A DNA stretch of 64,000 bases, taken from positions 1-64,000 of the forward strand of contig CAYSPT010000006.1 of the NCBI GenBank assembly GCA_964432985.1. Reading direction: 5' to 3'. The notes below the pieces were generated by a model. That model searched no databases. It had not been told where the DNA came from and was given only the letters and a program-made list of their open reading frames with translations. This DNA comes from CAYSPT01 sp964432985. Its GTDB lineage: Bacteria; Muiribacteriota; CAYSPT01. Below, in pieces: positions 1 to 8,051 of this stretch. Both the position numbers and the translations under genes were made by a program. How positions within the stretch are numbered: the first letter of the stretch is position 1; every line of letters begins with the position of its first letter.

Positions 1-96
1 CAGAATGCTGGTGACTATCTATCATGACGGTAGGACATGATTCAGTAACGGTGCTATCAAGTCCCTCCCTCTGAGCAAGGAGCGCAGAGAGCGCGG

Positions 97-873
97 TTAA
101 AAGGTGGCGCTGACGCCGATTCCTACCTTGGTCCGGCTGTATTTGAATGCCCAGGGGCCTCGCTTGTTGTAGAACTCATCATAATCGTTTTCACCCAGGA
201 AAAAACAGTCCAGGGTGAACTGCTCCGCAAAGAGGTATCGCAAACCGGCGTTGAAGGCATCACCGTCATATTCGAGGCTGAACCGGCCCTGCCCGAACTC
301 GAATTCTGCGCCTGCCAGGAAGAAGAAGCTTTCAGGGCGGAAATTGGTATTGTCGTACCCGCCGAAATGAGCCCAGTTGTTGAGCCTGTTTTTAGCTCCT
401 CCAAAATTGCTGCCGAGACCGAAGAAGATGGTCGGGCTGCCGTAGAGAAGGTACACGGAGTTGTAGGCATTCACGGTGCTGTCGACCACCATTCCCACAG
501 TGAATTTTCCGAGAGGAAGCGGCTCGAATGTGTATTTGCCGTTTATAACGACATCGGGTTCTTCGTAGACGTCGGTGGTGTCGAATACTTTTGCAAATCC
601 CAGTTCTAAGCCTTCGAGCACACCGTAGTTCCCCTTGAAGTGAACGCGCTGGTCGTGAGCTTCGGCGCCGAGAATATCCACTGCTGAATAGGTTTCAACA
701 TGAACTCCCATTTCGAACATGGTAGGTGGCAGTGATCTGATCGAAGGAACCCTGATGAGCCCGGTGCTTCCATTGATACACTGTCCTGCATACACTCCCG
801 GTACGGTTCCGGCAAGAATTAAAGCAAAAATCGGTAGAGTAACCAGCATCTGGAAAAAGCTGCGTCGTTTCAT
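97..873 (-). CDS. YjbH-like outer-membrane beta-barrel protein
   Basis: 258 residues. A signal peptide (residues 1-29, ending VYA/GQ) shows export. The mature protein begins with an STGLIRVPSIRSLPP stretch like the start of YjbH/YmcA-type lipoproteins and barrels linked to exopolysaccharide export. The rest alternates aromatic and polar residues, as in beta strands, and the chain ends in Phe (VSATF), the usual sorting signal of outer-membrane barrels. The ATG is preceded by a strong CAGGAGGTG ribosome binding site. It is shorter than full YjbH and may be a single-barrel relative. It lies downstream of the minor-pilin operon on the same strand, separated by about 105 bp. Barrel fold is well supported; the family assignment is by resemblance only. 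Confidence 0.6.
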   Translation of the reverse strand: MKRRSFFQMLVTLPIFALILAGTVPGVYAGQCINGSTGLIRVPSIRSLPPTMFEMGVHVETYSAVDILGAEAHDQRVHFKGNYGVLEGLELGFAKVFDTTDVYEEPDVVINGKYTFEPLPLGKFTVGMVVDSTVNAYNSVYLLYGSPTIFFGLGSNFGGAKNRLNNWAHFGGYDNTNFRPESFFFLAGAEFEFGQGRFSLEYDGDAFNAGLRYLFAEQFTLDCFFLGENDYDEFYNKRGPWAFKYSRTKVGIGVSATF

Positions 874-978
874 GAATACACCTCCTGTAGAATAAAGAGA
901 CAGAATCTGACTCAGTATCCATTATCGGAGAAATGAATCTATTGTTTTAGCAGATGGTGTAGTAAAAAAACGGAAAAA

Positions 979-1824
979 TTATTTTGACGGCAGGAGATCC
1001 GATGAGATTTCCACCATGGTATGGGAATTCTGTTTCCAATAAGGGTCCTGATCGAACAGGTTGATCTGGCGCGGATTCATCACGGTTACCAGTTCCATCA
1101 TTCGGGTTTTGCCTCTGATGACCTGGGACACCATAAAGTGAACGCGCACGTAGGTCCGGCCGCCGGTCCCCAATTCCTTGTTGGTGGCCTTCCCCAGGCG
1201 AACGAGTTCGGGAGTAATTTCATCCACGGTAAAGACCACAAAGTACAGGTAGACATTATTGGTTGGCTTATCAGGAATTTTAAGAGGGTAGGTTGCCGAA
1301 ACCTGCCCCTCACGTTCTTCTACCCGCTGGACAACTTGCCAGCTTCTGCCGTTGTCATCGGTGAACTTCGAACTCGTCCAGGTGATGAGTGATGAGGTAG
1401 GCGGAGAAAAGGCTGACCCCGGTGAAGCGAACTTGAAAAATTTCAGGGTATACCCGTGGATGTAATCTATTTCACCGGTGAAGCTTTCCCGGGGTTCCCC
1501 GAAGGTTGCGAGGTCTGGATCTTCAGCTATGATCTTATAAAACGGTGTTTCCGCCGGGGCGTCGAGCCGCACGCTTCCCCTGGTGCAGGCAGCCCGGATA
1601 TCGGTTTTGAGTCTTTCCATGACCAGACGGCTGTCCTTCTCCAACTCGAGAAGGGCGGTCCCGCGGGAGAAATGGCGGTGGAGCCCGCTGAAAAACGTGT
1701 ACAGGGCACCAATCATAAGCAAGGTGACAGCGGCACCAACCAGTACCTCGACCAGGGAAAAGCTTCTCTTTCTGAAACGAGGCTGTGCATGTAAGGTATC
1801 AGAATTCATAGAGGAAACTTTCAT
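979..1824 (-). CDS. PilW-like minor prepilin
   Basis: 281 residues with a type III (prepilin) signal near residue 20: a basic leader, then FSLVEVLVGAAVTLLMIGALYT, the hydrophobic N-terminal helix of type IV pilins and type II pseudopilins with the conserved Glu at +5. The residue before the cleavage site is Ser (KRS/F) rather than the usual Gly. The C-terminal part is a soluble domain of PilW/GspJ size. It is the last gene of the 6477-979 operon and overlaps the upstream PilV-like gene by 26 bp, so translation is probably coupled. It likely sits in a pilus-tip or pseudopilus complex at the inner membrane; which machine is unknown because no assembly ATPase or secretin is in the window. Confidence 0.72.
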   Translation of the reverse strand: MKVSSMNSDTLHAQPRFRKRSFSLVEVLVGAAVTLLMIGALYTFFSGLHRHFSRGTALLELEKDSRLVMERLKTDIRAACTRGSVRLDAPAETPFYKIIAEDPDLATFGEPRESFTGEIDYIHGYTLKFFKFASPGSAFSPPTSSLITWTSSKFTDDNGRSWQVVQRVEEREGQVSATYPLKIPDKPTNNVYLYFVVFTVDEITPELVRLGKATNKELGTGGRTYVRVHFMVSQVIRGKTRMMELVTVMNPRQINLFDQDPYWKQNSHTMVEISSDLLPSK

Positions 1825-2335
1825 TGGTAACCAGTGTTTTCAAGCGGACTCTGGAGCTTACCGGCTCTCCCTTTGTGTCGAGCCATCCCACTTCGACGCT
1901 GATGATTTTCATCGCTTCATCACCTTCGGGGCTCAGCAACGTTTCCACCGTTGTCCAGCGTGAAAACCGTCCGAAATGTTCCGGGTAGGTGATGATGGGT
2001 CTATCGTTGATATCCGTACCGCTGGTTGAATACTGCATCCCTTTGCGGCCTGTCTCGAAAATCTGCTCACCGTCGACTTTTATGTCGTCGTCCCCGAATC
2101 CGTCGGCATCGGCATCGTTCATGACTATCGAATTGAAATCTTTGCTTTTAACCAGTTCCATCTTCTCCGTGGCCAGATTCGTAGCGACAATGATGTCGGT
2201 TACCGTCCCCGTGTTTCGGGTGCCGAAGATAAACATGCCGAAAATAGGAATAAGTGCCATACCGAGCAGTATAATGGACACCAGAATTTCCAAAATGGTA
2301 AAGCCGCTGGTGGTGTTTTTTTTCACGGTAACCAC
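1799..2335 (-). CDS. PilV-like minor prepilin
   Basis: 178 residues. The short leader MVTVKKNTTSG is followed by FTILEILVSIILLGMALIPIF, a canonical prepilin cleavage site (Gly -1, Phe +1, Glu +5) and N-terminal helix. Size and the downstream ATNLATEKMELVKS segment match PilV/GspI-type minor pilins, which initiate or prime pilus fibres. It starts 3 bp after the upstream TPR gene and overlaps the PilW-like gene, fitting one polycistronic message. Prepilin identity is clear; PilV versus GspI cannot be separated from sequence alone. Confidence 0.78.
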   Translation of the reverse strand: MVTVKKNTTSGFTILEILVSIILLGMALIPIFGMFIFGTRNTGTVTDIIVATNLATEKMELVKSKDFNSIVMNDADADGFGDDDIKVDGEQIFETGRKGMQYSTSGTDINDRPIITYPEHFGRFSRWTTVETLLSPEGDEAMKIISVEVGWLDTKGEPVSSRVRLKTLVTNESFLYEF

Positions 2336-2338
2336 AGC

Positions 2339-3037
2339 CTACTGATCTTTCCCTTCATAATAGAGACAAGCACTGTTGATCTGATAGTTGATGTCGATCT
2401 GGATTTGTTCCGTAATCATCATCTCTTCCAGTGCTCTCTGCCTATTTTTGTCCCAGTAACATGATGCAAGAATTTCATGAGCTGCTTGTTGGATAAATGG
2501 GTTGTCGCTGTGTTCCTCGATGGCCAGGCGGGCTGTTTCTTCGGCCGATTCAAGCCGTTTGTTACTCATGTGACTATTGGCCCGTTTGATATAGCCATTG
2601 TCGGAAAACTCCCCTTTCATGATGCCGAGAACGGCCAGATTGCGGCGTCTTTTGATATACCCGTTCAAGGGATTGTACGCCAGCGCCCGGTCGTACATCT
2701 CCACAGCGTCATCCATGTTGCCCGCTTGAAGCAGGTTCTCCGCTTCGAGAAAATGGCGTGTCTTTTCCGCCTGCTGGACGGTTTCCATTCCTTTTTTAAG
2801 GTCTTTGTCCAACCTGTAGATGGGTTTCAGGAGAAAATCCGGTCTATGGGCGCGGTCCCTTATTTTAAAAGAAAAAAACGAAGGCTTTTCTCCTGTACCA
2901 GTACCATTGGTACTGCCATCACCTGATGAAGCGGCCGTTTCAGATGGTGTTTCAGTGACAGGCCGTTCGATGCGTGTGCATCGAGCCATGATCCACATCA
3001 TCATAAACACCAGCAATAAAGCTCCGGCCACTTTCAT
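2339..3037 (-). CDS. membrane-anchored TPR-like protein in pilin operon
   Basis: 232 residues. One N-terminal hydrophobic segment (about residues 4-19) ends in MARC; this does not match a good lipobox, so a simple membrane anchor is as likely as a lipoprotein. A low-complexity Ser/Thr/Gly linker follows (residues 28-50). Residues 92-125 and 150-190 contain helix pairs of tetratricopeptide type (for example AGNMDDAVEMYDRALAYNP). GGAGGAG lies upstream of the ATG, inside the 3' end of the preceding 948-residue gene. TPR proteins such as PilF/Tgl act as pilotins or assembly adaptors for pilus secretins; such a role is plausible here but is inferred from position. Confidence 0.5.
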   Translation of the reverse strand: MKVAGALLLVFMMMWIMARCTRIERPVTETPSETAASSGDGSTNGTGTGEKPSFFSFKIRDRAHRPDFLLKPIYRLDKDLKKGMETVQQAEKTRHFLEAENLLQAGNMDDAVEMYDRALAYNPLNGYIKRRRNLAVLGIMKGEFSDNGYIKRANSHMSNKRLESAEETARLAIEEHSDNPFIQQAAHEILASCYWDKNRQRALEEMMITEQIQIDINYQINSACLYYEGKDQ

Positions 3038-3044
3038 GGGCAGG

Positions 3045-5891
3045 TCACTCCTCCTCGCCTTTCAGCATCTGGATGTTCCAGTACGATACTTTGCGGCTGA
3101 TAGAAACATGATATGATTCCATGGTATATTCGCCGCCTCTGTTGAGAGGAACCATGAATGGATCCCACCGGACGATTCCTCCTCCGTCCGCCAATTCTTT
3201 GTTGGGATCGCCATCGAGTCCGTTGGGGACCGGTTGGGAGCCGTCCCGGTGCTGGCTCAAATGGAGCTCTCCAAGCACCAGGTTGCCATAAACATCAAGA
3301 TCCAGCTTTCTCTCTCCCTGGCTGTCTGCCCCCGAATACTCCGTATCGAGCTGAACCGTAGAGGTCGGTGCACAGATAGAGGCTTCCACACACCGGTTTG
3401 TCACGTGTATCTTACGGGTTGTCTTACCGAAGGACAGAAGAACAATGGTGAGTTTTGATTCGCCGAACCTTTTCTGGGCGTCCTCCAGGTCCTGAAACAG
3501 TGGCTGACAGATATAAGGTTCTCCCTTATCGATGTTGGCTTTGTTGAACTGATAAGTGTCCCAGCTGTGCATGCCGTCAATAAATACATCGACATCCATG
3601 AAAATGAGAATGCCTTTGCCGGCATAGACGGTGTTTTGCTCAAAGACGATGGGCTGAAAGTCGGTAATGAGCCAGATACCATCGAGGAACATGATAGGAA
3701 TTTTCTGTTCTGTTTGTGTTTTGCGCAGACCTGATTCTTCTTCGAAGTCTTCCCAGCGCCCGTAGGTCTTCGAAATCTTGTTCCAGCTCAATTCATCCAG
3801 AAATCTTCCGTCTTCCTCCCATTCCGCCGTATTGATCTTGTAGCCCCTTACCCGGTTCTCATAAACAGTATGAGTCGTTCCCGAGTAATCATACGGTGTT
3901 CTGAAAACCTGCGTCATGTAACGCTTGTAGGTACTGTAGTTTGACAACCAGCTCGGAGTAGCCATGGCGTCCTTTTTAGGTGGTTTGACGGTTAGGAGCC
4001 ATGGTATCGTCATCTGTTCGTCCCAGTAAACCGGATCGTCCAGTATATCCATTTTGCTGGAAACATCTGTTTGAAAGGATGTGGGATCTCGCCAGGGGCA
4101 CATACCCCAGATCGGGGCAGGTGGTTTGGCAGTGACGACCAGTTGCTTGTGCCCGAAGTTCTCGGCAATTTTAGCCGCTTTTTCTTTATTGAACTCATCG
4201 TTGGGAATCTCGTAAACCATGATGAGCGTAGAGCCCTTTAACTTCTCGTCCAGGTCTTCACCCTGCAGAGGGAGATTCGTGTTCTGAAGAATCTTTTGTT
4301 TAATCGGTTCGAGATCGTCCGGGTACTCGACGGCTCCCAAAGATCCGAAGCTGCTTACATCCGAGTATACTTCTTCCATAATATCGGTTTTGAATTCGGG
4401 ATCAAAACCCGCAAATGCGCAGGCGTAGGTTATCGGATTACTTCCCGACATAGGTTTGACGTTGCCTTTAGTGATCATTTTCTTGTAAAGATCGCTGGTA
4501 AGAAACGCATCGTTCTTGGCGCTGGGAACATCCACAGTAAAATACCATGCTGCCTGTACGTAGATTCCCGCCGGCAGATCTCCTATGTCCGCTGCCCTGA
4601 GCCGGACCATGCTGCTGTAGACGTGGCCGTACACTCTGTGGGCGTACTGGGGCTGCCCCTGCATGTCAGTCTGCATCAGTTTTTTCATGGTGGCGTAATC
4701 GACACTGTACAGGTCGAGTCCGCTGCGGGTGATATCCAGGTATTTCTTGTCGGTAGGGCTGAGATGGCGGTTATATGATTCGTCGATGTAATACTTGCAT
4801 CCATAGACCTGGGGAAGAGGTCTCTTTCTGCCCAGGATATCTCTGATATAGACGGGGTACTCCTCGTTCATGACCGAATCGTGCCCGACTATTTGAAAGG
4901 CCGATCTTTCGTTTTCAGGACTGATCTTCTCGGCCCCGAAAAAACTCAGGTTCTTTCCGTCGGTGTGGACACGAAGGTCGTTGTTGGGCATCGCTCCGTC
5001 ACGGCAATCGAGCTGGTCGAATCCGGGCATATTGACAGGCTGCCCGAGATAGTACCTGGTCATGGCATCGCCGAAAGGAAAGCTGCCGGTTATATTCAGG
5101 ATGATCGGCTTCTTCTTCCCTCCCATGCTCAATGGGCCGGCATGCTCCTTTCTCGGGGGAGTTCCGGGAATAGTTCTGAGAGTCAGTGCTTTGCCACCGC
5201 CGAGGAATACGTCAGCCGCTTTCTTGTAAGGCTGTCGGTCGACGCCGTTAAGGACCATTAAAGATTTAGTCTGGACTCCTGCCTGGCTGATCCAGGGATT
5301 CATGGTGTCAGAAGCCGCATTCTTGACCCACAGGGAAAAATCACCCTTGGGAGGATAGGGATTGATTACTTTCAGGTCCCGGTCCACCGTGAGCAGTTTC
5401 GTCATGCCCCTGTATTTGATTTCAGCCTGTACCCGCAGGGTCCCACATGACTCCCGGTCGTCCTGACGCTCGTTTGGAATCTCTGCATTGTAAAGGTCTT
5501 TGAGAAATTTCTGGCGGTTGACATAGGTTGCCCAGACTGCCAGGTCGGCGCTGAAATCATCAGCCAGGTCTTCGGCGATGGGAGTGGCGATTGGAACGGG
5601 AGTCGGCTGGTCCGTATACTTTTCACGCAGCGTTTCGTAAACGGGAGAAGTGGGATCGTTCATCATTTGACGAAGACGATAGAAAGCTTCATTGGCTCCT
5701 GCTTCTGACAGGTAGAGGCAAACTTCACTTTTCTGTGTAAGCGTGATCATGTGGACTTCACTGCGCAGAAAGAAGATGAAAGCTCCCCCAAGAATAAGGG
5801 CAATAACAATCATCGTGACAACCAGGTAGAATATAATCCCTCTTTGCCCGATGTGAAACGGTTTTTTTGAGACAGCGCCTGCAATATCCAT
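3045..5891 (-). CDS. very large PilX-like pilus-associated protein
   Basis: 948 residues. Near residue 18 it has QRGIIFYLVVTMIVIALILGG, the N-terminal helix arrangement of PilX/GspK-type minor pilins, followed by a region (SEVCLYLSEAGANEAFYRLRQ) like the conserved helix after the membrane segment in PilX proteins. The remaining ~850 residues form a large exported domain with no family I recognise. PilX and GspK proteins are normally about 170-350 residues, so this protein is several times larger. It is the second gene of the operon, 22 bp after the lipoprotein gene and 7 bp before the TPR gene. A role as an oversized pilus-tip subunit or adhesin is inference. Confidence 0.6.
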   Translation of the reverse strand: MDIAGAVSKKPFHIGQRGIIFYLVVTMIVIALILGGAFIFFLRSEVHMITLTQKSEVCLYLSEAGANEAFYRLRQMMNDPTSPVYETLREKYTDQPTPVPIATPIAEDLADDFSADLAVWATYVNRQKFLKDLYNAEIPNERQDDRESCGTLRVQAEIKYRGMTKLLTVDRDLKVINPYPPKGDFSLWVKNAASDTMNPWISQAGVQTKSLMVLNGVDRQPYKKAADVFLGGGKALTLRTIPGTPPRKEHAGPLSMGGKKKPIILNITGSFPFGDAMTRYYLGQPVNMPGFDQLDCRDGAMPNNDLRVHTDGKNLSFFGAEKISPENERSAFQIVGHDSVMNEEYPVYIRDILGRKRPLPQVYGCKYYIDESYNRHLSPTDKKYLDITRSGLDLYSVDYATMKKLMQTDMQGQPQYAHRVYGHVYSSMVRLRAADIGDLPAGIYVQAAWYFTVDVPSAKNDAFLTSDLYKKMITKGNVKPMSGSNPITYACAFAGFDPEFKTDIMEEVYSDVSSFGSLGAVEYPDDLEPIKQKILQNTNLPLQGEDLDEKLKGSTLIMVYEIPNDEFNKEKAAKIAENFGHKQLVVTAKPPAPIWGMCPWRDPTSFQTDVSSKMDILDDPVYWDEQMTIPWLLTVKPPKKDAMATPSWLSNYSTYKRYMTQVFRTPYDYSGTTHTVYENRVRGYKINTAEWEEDGRFLDELSWNKISKTYGRWEDFEEESGLRKTQTEQKIPIMFLDGIWLITDFQPIVFEQNTVYAGKGILIFMDVDVFIDGMHSWDTYQFNKANIDKGEPYICQPLFQDLEDAQKRFGESKLTIVLLSFGKTTRKIHVTNRCVEASICAPTSTVQLDTEYSGADSQGERKLDLDVYGNLVLGELHLSQHRDGSQPVPNGLDGDPNKELADGGGIVRWDPFMVPLNRGGEYTMESYHVSISRKVSYWNIQMLKGEEE

Positions 5892-5913
5892 AAATTATCA
5901 ATCTATTGCGAAA

Positions 5914-6477
5914 TTACTTATCAGTAGTTTCTTCAGTATTACTTCTGTCTCTTTCCTCGATACCTGCACTTTTTCCAAAGAAGTCAGCCATTTCCTGGAA
6001 TCTCTTCCGCTGTGCGGCCAGAACTTGATCAGCACTCAGATTTTTGTGATTCTCCAGAAACTTGTTCCAATGGTGTGTTGATTCCCGCTCAAGGTTCTTT
6101 GCTTTGTATATTTCGTACAGCAGGTAATGTGATTTTGTTCTGAGCAGATAATCGTTTTCTCGAGCCCCGGAAAGCACTTTATCCAGATGTCTCACCGCAG
6201 CCATTTCCATCCCCCGCCGCCAGTATTCGTTAGCCCGGGCCAAATCTCGCTTGATCTGTGATGTGGTTTTTCTGCCCGAGGTACGAGAGTGTCTTTTTTT
6301 TCCGGTAGCAGAGGTCTGTTTGCTTATCTCACCTTTATCAGGTGGGGAGCCAGTTTCGCTTTCCGAAACAGTGTAGACGACACTTTGCTCCTGTGAGGAC
6401 GGGTGACGTTCACAGCAACCGGTCACACAAAACAACAATGATATCAGTAGCATACCGAGTAGTAATCTAATAAACAA
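5914..6477 (-). CDS. lipoprotein, first gene of minor-pilin operon
   Basis: 187 residues. The hydrophobic signal ends in CVTG/C (Cys about residue 21), a convincing lipobox. The mature part starts with a Ser/Thr/Lys-rich linker and continues as helical sequence (ARANEYWRRGMEMAAVRHLDKVL) that resembles a single TPR-type pair. The start is TTG at 6477: GAGAGG lies 10 nt upstream and a consensus promoter ends about 25 nt upstream; an internal ATG at 6453 lacks a ribosome site. It heads the operon that continues through the PilX-, TPR-, PilV- and PilW-like genes, so a periplasmic or outer-membrane pilotin role is possible but unproven. Confidence 0.55.
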   Translation of the reverse strand: MFIRLLLGMLLISLLFCVTGCCERHPSSQEQSVVYTVSESETGSPPDKGEISKQTSATGKKRHSRTSGRKTTSQIKRDLARANEYWRRGMEMAAVRHLDKVLSGARENDYLLRTKSHYLLYEIYKAKNLERESTHHWNKFLENHKNLSADQVLAAQRKRFQEMADFFGKSAGIEERDRSNTEETTDK

Positions 6478-6509
6478 CTAAGGCAAGCCTCTCATGTATT
6501 TATACTATT

Positions 6510-6538
6510 ATTATAGCAACAGCCTTGAAACCTGTCAA
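6510..6538 (-). promoter_or_regulatory. consensus sigma-70 promoter of minor-pilin operon
   Basis: On the minus strand TTGACA (6538-6533), a 17-nt spacer and TATAAT (6515-6510) match the sigma-70 consensus at all 12 positions. The expected start near 6503 gives a short leader before the TTG start at 6477. The rest of the 6478-6800 gap holds the divergent acuC promoter and otherwise no gene or hairpin that I can support. Confidence 0.75.
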
Positions 6539-6733
6539 ACCTCGAAGTTGCTCCTTTGGCGGTAAAAACAAGCATTTTTGAAACATGATATTCTTTTCTA
6601 AAAGAGCGATTTGCGCACTCACTTATCCAATAGAGGCAAGTGTATCCGGGTTCGCAGCAGGCACTATATGCGAAATCCACTGGCTCGAACAGCAGAAAAG
6701 CAGTAGCATGGTTCTTTCCCGGTTACGAACGGC

Positions 6734-6762
6734 TGGACTTTAAACTACTGGTCATATAGTAT
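6734..6762 (+). promoter_or_regulatory. putative promoter of acuC-like gene
   Basis: TGGACT (6734-6739), a 17-nt spacer and TAGTAT (6757-6762) form a reasonable sigma-70 promoter about 40 nt upstream of the GTG start at 6801. Confidence 0.4.
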
Positions 6763-6800
6763 ACTTGAAACAGTGTGTACCGATGAATGAGTGAGTCGAC

Positions 6801-7958
6801 GTGAATGACGATTGTGCCCCGGGAAGTGCTAGATGTGCCTACGTTTTTTCTGAAGACATCCTGAAATACGATTACGGTCCCCTTCATCCCATGAAGATCA
6901 TTCGTCTCAGGTTGACCAGGGATCTTACCGACCGTCAGGGATTGCTTCAGGGGGCGCATGTCAGTGTTGTATCTCCACCGCCGGCCTCCCTGGAGGATAT
7001 TTTGACGTTTCATGATAGTGAGTATGTTGATGCTCTTGCGCTGGCAAACGAAGGAAGACAGTGCCCTGAGCTTGGCCGCTACGGTATTGGTGCCGGTGAC
7101 AACCCGTCTTTCCCTGGAGTCTATGATTTTTCCCGTTTATCCGCCGGGGCCTCTCTGGAAGCCGCCCGTCTGGTGGCAGATGGAGAGGTGGACATAGCTT
7201 TTAGCATCAGTGGAGGACTGCATCACGCACACGCTGCTAGAGCATCCGGATTCTGCTATATCAACGATGCCGTACTCGCCATTCAATCCCTGGTTGAACG
7301 GGGATTCCGGGTTGCCTACATAGACATCGATGCACATCATGGAGACGGAGTGCAGGGGGCTTTCTACGGCACGGACAGGGTAATGACCGTATCCCTTCAC
7401 CAGGATGGGAGAACTTTGTTTCCCGGTTCCGGATCGTTGGAGGAATATGGTAGCGGGATGGGGAAAGGCTATGCGGTCAACATTCCTCTGTGGCCCGGTA
7501 CCGGGGACGATCTCTTTATCCGGGCTTTCGACGAGGTTGTTGTTCCGCTCATGCATCTGTATAAACCGGAGGTAGTCGTAACTCAATTAGGTGTGGATGC
7601 TTTGCGGGAGGATCCTCTGACCATGCTCAATCTTTCTCAAAAAGGATACCGGTATATTATCAGAGCGATGAAGAGTCTTTTTCCCCGGTGGGTGGCTGTG
7701 GGTGGGGGAGGGTATGATCTTAAAACCGTGGCGCTTGCCTGGACTGCAGCGTGGGCTGAAATGTCCGGTCACGAAGTTGGGAACGACAGTGAGAGATTGC
7801 TGGAAAAGATTTTTGTTGAAAATGGGATAGAGAAGGAGTTTTCCAAAACCCGTCAGCGGTTTCCGCTCGCAGCGGCTGAAAATGAAATCCCCCGGGCATA
7901 CCTGAATCAAGTTATTAATGAAATTAACCGGACCATATTCCCTGTGCACAAAGGGTAG
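6801..7958 (+). CDS. acuC: AcuC-like class I histone deacetylase family protein
   Basis: 385 residues, the usual length for bacterial AcuC. The deacetylase fold is clear: GGLHHAHAARASGFCYIND with the catalytic His-His pair (about residues 141-142), and YIDIDAHHGDG with the zinc-binding Asp and His (about 175-180). LGVDALREDPL and GGGGYDL near the C-terminus complete the active site. These enzymes remove acetyl groups from lysines; AcuC of Bacillus reactivates acetyl-CoA synthetase. Here no acsA or acuA is adjacent, so the substrate is unknown and it could instead act on polyamines or other acetylated proteins. It starts with GTG, is transcribed divergently from the pilin operon, and is followed by htrA on the same strand. 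Confidence 0.85.
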   Translation: MNDDCAPGSARCAYVFSEDILKYDYGPLHPMKIIRLRLTRDLTDRQGLLQGAHVSVVSPPPASLEDILTFHDSEYVDALALANEGRQCPELGRYGIGAGDNPSFPGVYDFSRLSAGASLEAARLVADGEVDIAFSISGGLHHAHAARASGFCYINDAVLAIQSLVERGFRVAYIDIDAHHGDGVQGAFYGTDRVMTVSLHQDGRTLFPGSGSLEEYGSGMGKGYAVNIPLWPGTGDDLFIRAFDEVVVPLMHLYKPEVVVTQLGVDALREDPLTMLNLSQKGYRYIIRAMKSLFPRWVAVGGGGYDLKTVALAWTAAWAEMSGHEVGNDSERLLEKIFVENGIEKEFSKTRQRFPLAAAENEIPRAYLNQVINEINRTIFPVHKG

Positions 7959-8051
7959 GTTTTTCTTCAACTGGCAGTAACTGTTATAATTCATGAAATC
8001 CACAAAGGCTTTGTTGCGTTAGTGAGGAACAGAAACCTTGGAGGTGTCGAC

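Noticed and set aside
1..96. Gene or repeat at the left edge
   Set aside because: Short GC- and AT-mixed stretch with a small inverted repeat (GCGCAGAGAGCGC) only; no T-run, so not called as a terminator.
6492..6680. 62-codon minus-strand frame in the 6478-6800 gap
   Set aside because: It overlaps the consensus promoter of the pilin operon and has no ribosome site.
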